Made by a program: the position numbers and the translations under genes
In this document: positions 1 through 7,536 of the stretch, piece by piece
How positions within the stretch are numbered: position 1 is the stretch's first letter
How the letters are laid out: the number at the start of each line of letters is the position of its first letter
From: Alphaproteobacteria bacterium
GTDB taxonomy: Bacteria > Pseudomonadota > Alphaproteobacteria > ATCC43930 > CGMCC-115725
Assembly (NCBI GenBank): GCA_021325525.1
Contig: JAJPHB010000065.1
Span: 1-34,934 of the forward strand
Direction: 5' to 3'
DNA: 34,934 nucleotides
The notes under the pieces: generated by a model
What the model saw: the letters and a program-made list of their open reading frames with translations, nothing else
Databases searched by the model: none
What the model was told of the DNA's origin: nothing

Positions 1-68
1 CCCCGGAGGGGAGAGGGTTTTGCAGAAGGCTGCGGTAGAGAGGATCCGCGAGCGAAAGCGTCCCGGCC

Positions 69-1682
69 CTACTCCTTCTCGATGTTCCAGAGGACCAGGC
101 GGGCGGTGTCGAGGACGCCGTGCAGGTTCTTGCGGTAGGCCGTCGGCGCCAGGAACTGCGCCGGCGGGATATAGGGGACGACCTCGTAGAAGCGCTTCTG
201 CATCTCCTCGACGACCTGCTTCTGCGCCTGCGGCGTCGTCGCGTCGAAGAAGGAGAGGCGCAGCTTCTCGAGTTTTTCGTCGCACGGCCAGCCGAACCAG
301 TTCGATTTGTCGCAGGGCGTCGGCAGGCCGATATTGGTGAGCGGGCTGTCCATGGCGAGACCGCCGCCCCAGGTGAAGAAGATGTTCCAGCCGCCCGGAT
401 TCTTCTCGGGGCTATCCTTGATCGGGCGGCGGCTCGTCATCGTGCTCCAATCCATCGCCTGGAGATCGACATTGACCCCGGCCTGGCGGAGCTTGTCGGC
501 GGTGACGAGAGCCTGGACATGGGCGAGGTGCTGGTCGGTCGGATCCATGAGCACGACCTTCTCGCCCTTGTAGCCGGCCTCCTTGAAGAGCTCCTTCGCC
601 TTGGCGATGCCTGCCTTGGGGTCGAGCTTCGGCCAGTCGCCGATCCCGGCCTTGGTCGCGAGCGGCGTGCCGCAGACGAGGACCGCCCAGCACGGCACTT
701 CGAGCTTCTCGTCGCCCACCATGCCGTCGAGGTAATCCTTCTGGTTGCCGACGAGGTAGAGCAGCGCCTGCCGCGCCTTCACATTGTCGAAGGGCGGCAC
801 CAGGCTGTTGGTGCGCATGATCGCCTGCGTGCCGACATGGTCGATGACCTTGACGACGATGTCGGGATTCTTGCGCAGGACCGGCAGGAGGTCGGGCGAG
901 GGAATCTCGATGGCGTCGACCTCGCCATTGGCGAGGGCCTGCACCGCCGTCGCCGCCTCCGGCAGATAGATCCATTCGACCCGGTCGACCTTGGCGATCT
1001 TGGCGCCGGCAAAGCCTGAGGGCGGGTCCTTGCGCGGGACGTAGAACGGGTTCTTCTTGTAGACGACCTTGTTGCCGGGGGCCCATTCGTCCTTGGCGAA
1101 GACGAAGGGACCGGAGCCGACATACTCTTGGATCTGGGCGTTGGGATCGACCTTGGCCTCCTTCTCGCGCATGATGAAGAGCGGATTCTCGGGCCCGGCG
1201 AGGGCGATCAGCATGGCGCCGAAGGGCTGCTTCAGGCGAATCTCGAAATCCTGCGCGTCCGTGGCGACGATATCGTCGACATACTTCATCATGGTCTGGC
1301 CCGCCGGCATGCGCGCCGCCCAGCGCTTGATCGACGGAATGACGTCCTTCGTTTCGACCGGCGAGCCGTCGCTGAATTTGAGGCCCGGGCGCAGCTTGAA
1401 GGACCAGACGAGATTGTCCTTGCTGACGCTCCAGCTGTCGACCATCTCCGGCTTCGGCTCGAGCTTGGCGTCGAGCGCGAACAGCACGTCGTAGATCATG
1501 TAGCCGTGGTTGCTGGTGATGTTCGCCGTCGTGAAGACCGGGTCGAGAAGCTTCAGATCGGCTTGGGGCACGATGCGGAGCACCGACTCCGCCTGCGCCG
1601 TGCCGGCCTCCGCAAAGCCGAGCGACGCCGTCAATGCCGCCAGCGCCACGGCGCGGCGCCAGCCAATTCCAATGCCTGCCAT
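69..1682 (-). CDS. ABC transporter substrate-binding protein, family 5 (peptide/opine/nickel type)
   Basis: This 537-residue periplasmic binding protein should capture a peptide-like or other small organic ligand for an ABC importer. A basic N-terminus and hydrophobic stretch (residues 9-30) end in an AQA-type signal peptidase I site near residue 31. The mature part has the family-5 pattern: an early LDPVFTT segment, a W-F-LRPGLKFSDGSP motif near residue 95-107, a GSGPF motif near 190, and FDNVKARQAL near 300. Length fits the DppA/OppA family. A strong GGAGGAG ribosome site sits 5 bases before the ATG. No permease or ATPase gene is adjacent inside the window; they could lie beyond the left edge. 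The ligand cannot be told from sequence, although the divergent CoA-transferase operon suggests an organic acid or amide. Family assignment is firm. Confidence 0.93.
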   Translation of the reverse strand: MAGIGIGWRRAVALAALTASLGFAEAGTAQAESVLRIVPQADLKLLDPVFTTANITSNHGYMIYDVLFALDAKLEPKPEMVDSWSVSKDNLVWSFKLRPGLKFSDGSPVETKDVIPSIKRWAARMPAGQTMMKYVDDIVATDAQDFEIRLKQPFGAMLIALAGPENPLFIMREKEAKVDPNAQIQEYVGSGPFVFAKDEWAPGNKVVYKKNPFYVPRKDPPSGFAGAKIAKVDRVEWIYLPEAATAVQALANGEVDAIEIPSPDLLPVLRKNPDIVVKVIDHVGTQAIMRTNSLVPPFDNVKARQALLYLVGNQKDYLDGMVGDEKLEVPCWAVLVCGTPLATKAGIGDWPKLDPKAGIAKAKELFKEAGYKGEKVVLMDPTDQHLAHVQALVTADKLRQAGVNVDLQAMDWSTMTSRRPIKDSPEKNPGGWNIFFTWGGGLAMDSPLTNIGLPTPCDKSNWFGWPCDEKLEKLRLSFFDATTPQAQKQVVEEMQKRFYEVVPYIPPAQFLAPTAYRKNLHGVLDTARLVLWNIEKE

Positions 1683-1942
1683 CGGTCTCCTCCCTGGCCT
1701 GTTCCCGTCGGCCGCACCGATTTCACGTCAAGCTGCGCCGGCGATCCAGAAAAAACTGTGACGTGACGATCGTCCGATTGGGCGTGGGCGGCGCCAGCCC
1801 CTCACCTCGATCCTCTCCCCGCCAGCGGCCGCCCGCGGGGAGAGGACGTTCGACCCTTGGCGCGGCAGACATGCCGCGGCGGTCTTGTCTCGGCACGTCC
1901 TCCCGTGATTTGCTCCGACCGGCCTGTCTCGGGGAGCTCGCC
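1683..1942. other. Intergenic region between divergent genes
   Basis: About 260 bases separate the solute-binding protein from the CoA-transferase operon, so both promoters must lie here. The only clear structure is a long GC-rich inverted repeat at 1811-1846 (listed separately). I did not find a convincing sigma-70 promoter. The plus-strand reading frame extends far upstream of the CoA-transferase start, but that part is low-complexity and does not resemble the protein family. Confidence 0.5.
1811..1846. repeat. REP-like palindrome (CCTCTCCCCGC type)
   Basis: Two perfect 12-base arms (1811-1822 and 1835-1846, beginning TCCTCTCC) flank a 12-base GC-rich spacer. A CCCCTCACC stretch lies just before. 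The same CCCTCTCC...GGAGAGGG core recurs at 10450, 22261, 24363 and 24433, so this is a diverged member of a dispersed intergenic palindrome family. Confidence 0.7.
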
Positions 1943-2761
1943 ATGAGCGCGATTTTCCGCAGTCTCGACGAGGCGCTCGCCGGCATCGGCGACGGCGCGA
2001 TGCTGGTGGTGCCGCCGGAATATGGCGGCGTTGCCATGGAGGCGACGCGCGCCCTCATCCGCCGCGGACTCCGCGATCTCCATCTCGTGACGCTCCCCGC
2101 CTCATCGCTCCAGGCCGACCTGCTGATCGGCGCCGGCGCCGTCGCCACGATCGAGACTTCCGCCGTCAGCCTCGGCGAGTTCGGGCCGGCGCCGCGCTTT
2201 GCCGCCGCGGTCACCTCGGGCAAAATCCGCATCAAGGACGCGACCTGCCCCGCCATCCATGCGGCGCTGCAAGCGGCGGAAAAAGGCGTTCCCTTCATGC
2301 CGCTGCGCGGCCTCGTCGGTTCCGACCTCGTGGCGCGGCGGCCCGATTGGCGCGTCATCGACAACCCTTTCGCCGCCCGCGATCCGATCGTCCTGCTGCC
2401 GGCGATCCGCCCCGACGTCGCCCTCTTCCACGCGCCGATGGCCGATCGCAACGGCAATGTCTGGATCGGAAGGCGGCGCGAGCTCGCGACCATGGCGCAT
2501 GCCGCGGCGAAAACCGTGGTCACGGTCGAGCGCATCCATGACGGCGACCTTCTCGCGACCGAGGCGAGCGCGGCGGGCGTCCTCCCCGCGCTCTATGTCG
2601 AGGCTGTTGCCGCCGCCCCGCGCGGCGCCTGGCCCTTGCCGCTCGCCGGGGAATATCCGCGCGACGAGGCGCATTGCGCCGAATATGCCCGTCTCGCCGC
2701 GACGGAGGAGGGCTTCCGCCGCTATCTCGACCGCTATGTCTATGCCCGCGCCGCGGCCTGA
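1943..2761 (+). CDS. CoA-transferase alpha subunit, glutaconate CoA-transferase/IpdA-like
   Basis: This 272-residue protein is the first subunit of a family I CoA-transferase pair. The start was set at the ATG before SAIFRSLDEAL because the homologous part begins there; the frame stays open upstream but the extension looks random. Family features include the DLLIGAGAVATIET segment, LGEFGPAPRF, a KDATCPAIHAALQAAEKG stretch, DNPFAARDPIVLLPAIRPDVALFHA, and DRNGNVWIG. The usual N-terminal Gly-rich CoA loop (GGFG type) is replaced by a VPPEYGGVAME sequence. It overlaps the next gene by 20 bases, as expected for co-translated subunits. The substrate is unknown. Relatives act on glutaconyl-CoA or, as IpdAB, open a steroid ring thioester. 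Confidence 0.85.
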   Translation: MSAIFRSLDEALAGIGDGAMLVVPPEYGGVAMEATRALIRRGLRDLHLVTLPASSLQADLLIGAGAVATIETSAVSLGEFGPAPRFAAAVTSGKIRIKDATCPAIHAALQAAEKGVPFMPLRGLVGSDLVARRPDWRVIDNPFAARDPIVLLPAIRPDVALFHAPMADRNGNVWIGRRRELATMAHAAAKTVVTVERIHDGDLLATEASAAGVLPALYVEAVAAAPRGAWPLPLAGEYPRDEAHCAEYARLAATEEGFRRYLDRYVYARAAA

Positions 2762-3506
2762 CGGCGCCTGCCGCGACGAAGAGCTGCTGGCGGCGGTGAT
2801 CCTCCGCCTCATCGCCGGCCTGCGGCATGTCGCGGTCGGCGCGCAGTCGCCCATTCCCGCGACGGCGGCGCTGCTCGCCCGGCATCTCGGCAAAGGCCAG
2901 CCGTTCGTCTCGCTGCTCTCGAGCGCGCGCCACAATTTCTTCACCGATGGCGGGCGCGAGCTCTTCGACTGCGCCGGCCAGGGGCGGGTCGATGCCTTCT
3001 TCCTCTCGGGCGGACAGATCGACGGCGCCGCCAACATCAATCTCGTCGCGATCGGCGATTATGCGGCGCCGCAGGTGCGCTTTCCCGGCTCCTTCGGCTC
3101 GGCCTATCTCTATTACGTCGTGCCGCGCGTCATTCTCTTCCGCCTCGAGCATTCGCGCCGCACGCTCGTCAACAAGGTCGATTTCATCAGCGCGCCGGGC
3201 ACGAGCCCGCCGGGCGTCTATAGGCCGGGCGGCCCCGTCGCGCTCGTCACCAATCGCTGCGTCTTCGCCTTCGACCGCCAGCGCGGGCGCTTCCGCCTCG
3301 AAAGCCTCCATCCCGGCCACACGCTCGAAGAGGTGCTGGATCACACCGGCTTCGACTTCGACCGGCCGGAGCGCGTGCCGCAGACGCCGTCCCCGTCGCC
3401 GGAACATCTCGACCTCATGCGCGGCGTCGTGGCGCCGCTCCTCGCCGAGGTCTATCCGCAATTCGCCGCCACGGTCTTCGGCTTCACCCGACAGGAACAA
3501 TCATGA
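2742..3506 (+). CDS. CoA-transferase beta subunit, GctB/IpdB-like, without the family catalytic Glu
   Basis: This protein of about 254 residues pairs with the upstream alpha subunit. It aligns by eye with glutaconate CoA-transferase GctB through GGQIDGAANIN (about 90-100), IGDY near 104, RFPGSFGS near 113, the LVNKVDFISAPG segment and the SLHPGHTLEEVLDHTGFDFD motif. GctB carries its thioester-forming Glu in an IIVESG strand. The equivalent stretch here reads VSLLSSARHNFF, with no Glu. IpdB also lacks a Glu there and works as a ring-cleaving hydrolase, so this pair may not be a true transferase. The start is ATG 2742, or in-frame ATG 2736, both inside the alpha gene. The end overlaps the next gene by 4 bases (ATGA). 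Confidence 0.85.
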   Translation: MPAPRPDGACRDEELLAAVILRLIAGLRHVAVGAQSPIPATAALLARHLGKGQPFVSLLSSARHNFFTDGGRELFDCAGQGRVDAFFLSGGQIDGAANINLVAIGDYAAPQVRFPGSFGSAYLYYVVPRVILFRLEHSRRTLVNKVDFISAPGTSPPGVYRPGGPVALVTNRCVFAFDRQRGRFRLESLHPGHTLEEVLDHTGFDFDRPERVPQTPSPSPEHLDLMRGVVAPLLAEVYPQFAATVFGFTRQEQS

Positions 3507-4714
3507 ACGCGATAAGCGCCGGCGCGCTCGCCGGCATCAAGGTGATCGACCTGACCCGCGTCTTGGGCGGACCCTATTGCACGCAGATGCTGGGCGATCA
3601 CGGCGCCGAAATCATCAAGGTCGAGCCGCCGCAGGGCGACGAGACGCGCGGCTGGGGCCCCCCCTTCAAGGACGGCGCCGCCTCCTATTTCATCGGCGTC
3701 AACCGCAACAAGCGCGGCATGGCGCTCGACCTCTCGCAGCCGCAGGGGCGCGAGGTTCTGTTCCGCCTCCTCGAGACGGCCGACGTCATGGTCGAGAACT
3801 TCAAGACGGGGACGCTCGAGCGCTGGGGGATGGGCTACGAGACGGTGCTGCAGCACCGCTTTCCGCGCCTCGTCCATTGCCGCGTCTCCGGCTTCGGCGC
3901 CGACGGGCCGCTGGGCGGCTATCCCGGCTATGATGCCGTCATCCAGGGCATGGCCGGACTCATGAGCGTCAATGGCGAGCCCGAGGGCGCGCCCGTCCGC
4001 GTCGGCGTGCCGGTCGTCGACCTCGCGACCGGCATGAATGCGACGATCGCGATCCTGATGGCGCTGCTGGAGCGGGGCCGCTCGGGCAAAGGCCAGTTCG
4101 TCGAAGCCGCGCTCTATGACAGCGCCATCGCCCTCCTGCACCCGCACATGGCGAATTTCTTTCTCGACGGCAAGCCGCCGAAGCGGACCGGCAACGCGCA
4201 TTCCAATATCAGCCCCTACGACCAGTTCAAGACCGGCACCAAGCGCGTCTTCCTCGGCATCGGCAACGACCGGCAATTCGCCCGGCTTTGCGCCGAGATC
4301 GGCCGCCCCGACCTGGCGCAGGATGCGCGCTTCCGCAGCAATGGCGACCGCGTGATGAATCGCGCGGCGCTCCGCGCCGAGCTCGAAGCGGCCCTCGCCT
4401 CCGTCGATGGCGTCGCGCTGACGACGAAGCTGCTCGAGCAGGGGGTTCCCGCCGGCCCCGTCCACGACGTGCCGGAAGTCGTGAGCCACCCCCACACCCG
4501 CCACCGCCAGATGGTCGTCGAGAAGAGCGGCTATCGCGGCACCGGCAATCCGGTGAAGCTGTCGCGCACTCCGGCGAGCGTCCGCAGCGCGCCGCCGCAA
4601 TTCGGCGAAGCCACGCGCGCGGTCCTCGCCGAGGCGGGCTATGCGCCGGCCGAGATCGAAGCGCTGATCGCCGCCGGCATCGCTCTCGCGCCGAAGCGCG
4701 AAGCTGCCGAATGA
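3503..4714 (+). CDS. CaiB/BaiF (family III) CoA-transferase
   Basis: This 403-residue protein should move CoA between carboxylic acids, as formyl-CoA and carnitine CoA-transferases do. It opens with the family signature GIKVIDLTRVLGGPYCTQML, then GADVIKVE-type sequence (GAEIIKVEPP), NRNKRG and LDLSQPQGRE, with VENFKTGTLERWG near 98. Asp173 in GVPVVDLATGM is the predicted aspartyl-CoA residue (Asp169 in formyl-CoA transferase). The C-terminal LLEQGVPAGPVHDVPEV motif is also typical. It overlaps both neighbours by 4 bases (ATGA), so the four genes from 1943 to 5157 form one transcription unit. The substrate is not evident. Having a family I-type pair and a family III enzyme together suggests successive CoA exchanges in one pathway. 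Confidence 0.93.
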   Translation: MNAISAGALAGIKVIDLTRVLGGPYCTQMLGDHGAEIIKVEPPQGDETRGWGPPFKDGAASYFIGVNRNKRGMALDLSQPQGREVLFRLLETADVMVENFKTGTLERWGMGYETVLQHRFPRLVHCRVSGFGADGPLGGYPGYDAVIQGMAGLMSVNGEPEGAPVRVGVPVVDLATGMNATIAILMALLERGRSGKGQFVEAALYDSAIALLHPHMANFFLDGKPPKRTGNAHSNISPYDQFKTGTKRVFLGIGNDRQFARLCAEIGRPDLAQDARFRSNGDRVMNRAALRAELEAALASVDGVALTTKLLEQGVPAGPVHDVPEVVSHPHTRHRQMVVEKSGYRGTGNPVKLSRTPASVRSAPPQFGEATRAVLAEAGYAPAEIEALIAAGIALAPKREAAE

Positions 4715-5157
4715 GCGGAGCGGATGGGAGGGCCCCGCCGCCCGCGACGGAGCGGTCGAGCTATCGGGTCTGGACCTCGGACACGCTGCGCTACGGCGAC
4801 ATGGACCCGCAGCGCCACGTCAACAACGCCGTCTTCTCGACCTTCCTCGAAAGCGGCCGCGTCAGCTTCCTCTATGACCAGGATCTGGCGCTCCGCGCCG
4901 AAGGGTGCGAGTTCGTCATCGTCCATCTGACGATCGATTTCCGCGCCGAGCTGCGTTATCCCGGCACGGTCGATATCGGCAGCCGCGTGCTGCGAATCGG
5001 CCGCAGCTCCTTCACCGTCGGGCAAGGCATCTTCAAGGGTGAGCGCTGCGCCGCGACGGCGGAGAGCGTCCTCGTCCAGCTCGACACCGCGACGCGGCGC
5101 CCGCGGACGCTCAGCCTGCCGCTCGTCTCATGGCTGCGGCAGCACCTCGCCGAATGA
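4711..5157 (+). CDS. Acyl-CoA thioesterase, hotdog fold (YbgC/4-hydroxybenzoyl-CoA thioesterase type)
   Basis: This 148-residue hotdog protein should hydrolyse an acyl-CoA to free acid and CoA. The signature YGDMDPQRHVNNAVFSTFLESGR lies at about 28-50. Asp32 is the expected catalytic acid, with His36 and the paired Asn residues alongside. Later segments LTIDFRAELRYPGTVDIGSRV and SVLVQLD fit the central helix and sheet of the fold. The start is the ATG of an ATGA overlap with the CaiB-type gene, so it is the last gene of the operon. It could clear the thioester made by the upstream enzymes. The acyl group is not predictable. Confidence 0.9.
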   Translation: MSGADGRAPPPATERSSYRVWTSDTLRYGDMDPQRHVNNAVFSTFLESGRVSFLYDQDLALRAEGCEFVIVHLTIDFRAELRYPGTVDIGSRVLRIGRSSFTVGQGIFKGERCAATAESVLVQLDTATRRPRTLSLPLVSWLRQHLAE

Positions 5158-5177
5158 AGCGCCGCCGCACCGGCGCT
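5158..5177. terminator. Possible bidirectional terminator hairpin
   Basis: A perfect 7-bp stem (AGCGCCG / CGGCGCT) with a 6-base loop lies exactly between the convergent thioesterase and actin-like genes and overlaps the stop codon of the latter. There is no T-tract, so it is only a candidate. Confidence 0.4.
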
Positions 5178-6174
5178 ACATGTTCAGCATCGCCGAGGCG
5201 AGCGCACCCTTGGCGGTCGTGTTGAGGGGCTCGCGTGCCAGCGTCACCTCGGAAATCTTGACCGGGAGGTCCGCCGCGGCGACGGCGCGGGCGATGGCGG
5301 GCAGGAAGCCGTCGACCATTGCCGTGCCGCCGGCGCAGACGATCGGAATGGGGCCGGCGAATTTCGGCAGCTTCTTCGACTGGCGAACGGCCTCGCCGAG
5401 CGCCGCCACCGCGGTCTCGATGACATCGGCGTAATAGACCGAGAGGGCGTGATCGACGCCGTTGCCGCCGCGGCCGTTGATGGTGAAGCCGTTCTCCTTG
5501 TGGAGCCGCACCGTCGTCGGCGTCTCGCCCGTCACCGAGGCGGCGCTGTGGTCGATGTAGTCGCCGGCGCGCGTCGTCGCCAGCGACAGGACCGGCAGGC
5601 CGAGATAGGCCAGGCAGATGTTGCACATGCCGCCGCCGAAGCTCATGCCGATGCCGGTGAAGTTGACATCCTTCAGCTCGGCATAGACGACCGCCAGCCC
5701 CTCATTCACCGACTGCGCCTGGTAGCCGAGCCCCTCGAAAATGCGGCCGATCGAGCGCTCGTGGAAGATGAGGTCGGCCTCGCGCTCGGGCGGCGCGCTC
5801 GGGATGCTGAAGCAGATCTTCTCGCCCTTGCCGGCCTTGCCGCAGAGCTGCTCGATGATGAGCTCGATCATCTGCAGGTTCTTGGGCTCGCTGGGGTTGA
5901 GGACGCCGTTCTGCATCGGGCGGCGCGTGTCGCCGTTGAGGAACTTGGCGAATTCGTCGACCCGGTTGCCATAGGCATAGATGCGCTGACCCTCGATCCG
6001 GTGCGCGATGCCTTCGCTGACCAGCATCTTCTCGGTCAGCTTCGTATAGGGCAGATCGATGAAGGCGTTGAGCTGCGGCGTGTAGTGCACTGCGTCCTTG
6101 TTGAGGCTGGCGACGACGATGCGGCTCGTTCCCAGATCGAAGCCCTTGATCGGCTGCGCGGTCGTGCTTGCCAT
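5176..6174 (-). CDS. Actin-like ATPase, MreB/MamK/ParM superfamily, divergent
   Basis: This 332-residue protein has the actin-fold nucleotide site in order. Phosphate-1 loop GFDLGTSRIVVAS is at 11-23, a PMQNGVL segment at 86-92 resembles MamK PLQDGVL, CFSIPSAPP follows at 121-129, a connect-1-like VNEGLAVVYA at 156-165, and an adenosine motif VCAGGTAMVDGF at 279-290. The phosphate-2 loop, normally DxGxGTxD, reads SFGGGMCN at 178-185, so the usual first Asp is Ser. Such proteins hydrolyse ATP and often form filaments. The role here is unknown; magnetosome genes and plasmid partition genes are absent. It lies 85 bases downstream of a coiled-coil protein on the same strand. An AAGGAG site 7 bases before the ATG supports this start. 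Fold confident, function open. Confidence 0.85.
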   Translation of the reverse strand: MASTTAQPIKGFDLGTSRIVVASLNKDAVHYTPQLNAFIDLPYTKLTEKMLVSEGIAHRIEGQRIYAYGNRVDEFAKFLNGDTRRPMQNGVLNPSEPKNLQMIELIIEQLCGKAGKGEKICFSIPSAPPEREADLIFHERSIGRIFEGLGYQAQSVNEGLAVVYAELKDVNFTGIGMSFGGGMCNICLAYLGLPVLSLATTRAGDYIDHSAASVTGETPTTVRLHKENGFTINGRGGNGVDHALSVYYADVIETAVAALGEAVRQSKKLPKFAGPIPIVCAGGTAMVDGFLPAIARAVAAADLPVKISEVTLAREPLNTTAKGALASAMLNM

Positions 6175-6259
6175 TGCGGTGCTCCTTCGGATGTCAGGCC
6201 GGAGTTGGAGGGAAAGACGCCACGGGCAGGCGGGGCATGGGTGCGAGCGTCATCGGGCG

Positions 6260-7129
6260 CTATCGCGGCCGGCGGTCCGACATGAACTCGGCGCGGCGCC
6301 AGGCGTCCTGCGCCGGCGTGCGGACCGGCCGCGCCGGCTGGACCAGCCCCAACCATTCGAGCAGCCGCGCAAGGCGCCGCGCCGTCGGCGGCGGCGCCTC
6401 CGGCGCGCGCTTCACCTCGCGGAAGTCGCGGCTGTCGCGGGTCCTGTTGCGTCCATCGACGGCGTCGATGAGATCGAGAATCCAATTGAAGTCGCGATCG
6501 TGTCCGGTGACGACCTCCCGCGGCGGCGGGCGGCGCGACTCGCGCGCGGGCTCGTCCGGCGGGCTCGGGCGCTCGTCGGGCGCGTCGCGGAAGGCGTGGC
6601 TCGCCTCGCCCGCAGGATGGTAAGGCCGCTCCGCCGCGGCAGGCCCGTCGAAGCGCAGCGACGCCCGCGCCTCGCTCTCGCGCGCCATGCGCTCCAGCAC
6701 ATGCAGAAGCGCGAGGAGCAGCGGCTTCAGCTCGGCCCGCAAGGCATCGCGCACCTCGCGCGCGACGAGATTGCGCTCGGCGGCGGCGAGGGCTGCCGGA
6801 TGTTTCTCCTGCCGTTCGGCGGCGCTGCTGAGCAGCGCGAAGACCCGCTCGTTGAGCCGTGCATTCTCGCGGATGAGGCGTTGAATCTCGGCATCGCGCG
6901 GATCGCTCTCGGAATCGCGCGGCGCCACCCGGATGTCGTCGCCGGCGCCGGCAAGCGGTTCCGCCGGCGGCGCGATCGCCGTCCTGGCGGACGGCCGCAC
7001 CGGCGCCGCCGCGAGATCGTTGGCGGCTCCGTTACGCTCCGCCCCCTCGAAGCTGGGACCGCGCCGCGCCGCGTCGCGCAACGCCACGACGATCTCTTGC
7101 ACGCTGGGTTCGGGACTGCGTTCGGCCAT
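6260..7129 (-). CDS. Hypothetical coiled-coil protein, partner gene of the actin-like ATPase
   Basis: I do not recognise this 289-residue protein. The first 75 residues are Pro/Ala-rich and probably disordered. A charged helical block (about 76-160, from RDAEIQRLIRENARLNERV to LLHVLERMARESEARA) looks like a coiled coil. A Pro/Arg/Glu-rich linker follows (about 165-215). Short C-terminal helices contain DFNWILDLIDAVDG and RLARLLEWLGL. There is no signal peptide or membrane segment. It is the first gene of a probable two-gene unit with the actin-like ATPase, which suggests a filament-binding or adaptor role (inference only). A GAGG sequence about 11 bases before the ATG may serve as ribosome site. 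A TTAACCAT motif lies about 120 bases upstream. Confidence 0.7.
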   Translation of the reverse strand: MAERSPEPSVQEIVVALRDAARRGPSFEGAERNGAANDLAAAPVRPSARTAIAPPAEPLAGAGDDIRVAPRDSESDPRDAEIQRLIRENARLNERVFALLSSAAERQEKHPAALAAAERNLVAREVRDALRAELKPLLLALLHVLERMARESEARASLRFDGPAAAERPYHPAGEASHAFRDAPDERPSPPDEPARESRRPPPREVVTGHDRDFNWILDLIDAVDGRNRTRDSRDFREVKRAPEAPPPTARRLARLLEWLGLVQPARPVRTPAQDAWRRAEFMSDRRPR

Positions 7130-7248
7130 CGAATCTTTCGCCTCGCGCCTCGCTGACCGGCGAGACGGCTGATCTCCGCTTTCCTCGATTGAGCGACCCG
7201 CCGGGCGGGCACTTCGCCACGCTAACTTTTCTTCAACCGCCGCAGAAC

Positions 7249-7256
7249 ATGGTTAA
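7249..7256 (-). promoter_or_regulatory. CtrA-like half-site TTAACCAT
   Basis: On the minus strand this reads TTAACCAT, which resembles the half-site bound by the alphaproteobacterial cell-cycle regulator CtrA. It lies about 120 bases upstream of the coiled-coil/actin-like unit. The same 11-mer context CATGGTTAACA recurs at 13470-13480 before another minus-strand gene. Confidence 0.35.
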
Positions 7257-7280
7257 CAGTTTCTTATCCGAGTCGTTGTT

Positions 7281-7296
7281 TTGTGTCTAGACAAAA
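7281..7296. promoter_or_regulatory. Near-palindrome around GTCTAGAC, possible operator
   Basis: A 16-base dyad with one mismatched pair is centred between 7288 and 7289, inside the divergent regulatory region. No regulator can be named. The HTH-containing protein encoded from 7537 is one possible ligand. Confidence 0.3.
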
Positions 7297-7536
7297 GCAC
7301 CGGACTCGACCTTAAAATTCCCAACATTCAGTAGACGCGTCTGTAAAATGCCACAACATACGGCGTCTGTGCGAGCGAAATCTCGGGTCCGGCGCGATGC
7401 TTGCTTTTTGGCCCGGCTCCGGTGCGGCGATGTCTGCGGAAATAGCGTCCGGCGCAGGGCGGATGCACCGAGCCGGGGCGGCCGGCACCACGCTGACGGG
7501 CTGCGACGACATGCCGGATCAGGCTGACGGGGGGTC

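Larger units (their letters stand above)
7130..7536. other. Divergent intergenic region, about 400 bases, AT-richer than its surroundings
   Basis: No gene is supported here. The stretch 7220-7360 is clearly richer in A/T than the genes and must hold promoters for the coiled-coil/actin unit (leftward) and the membrane/HTH-YfbU unit (rightward). Visible elements are a TTAACCAT motif on the minus strand (7249-7256), also readable as TTAA-N7-TTAT on the plus strand (7253-7267), a near-palindrome centred on GTCTAGAC (7281-7296), a perfect palindrome AGACGCGTCT (7333-7342), and the direct repeat GCGTCTGT at 7337-7344 and 7363-7370. Confidence 0.55.

Noticed and set aside
1634-1942. N-terminal extension of the CoA-transferase alpha subunit
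   Set aside because: The frame is open but the 103 extra residues are Arg/Pro/Ser-rich, cross the REP-like palindrome and do not match the family, which begins at ATG 1943.
2199-2735. Possible fusion of the CoA-transferase beta subunit to an upstream region
   Set aside because: The open frame is the shadow of the alpha subunit; conserved beta sequence starts only after 2742.
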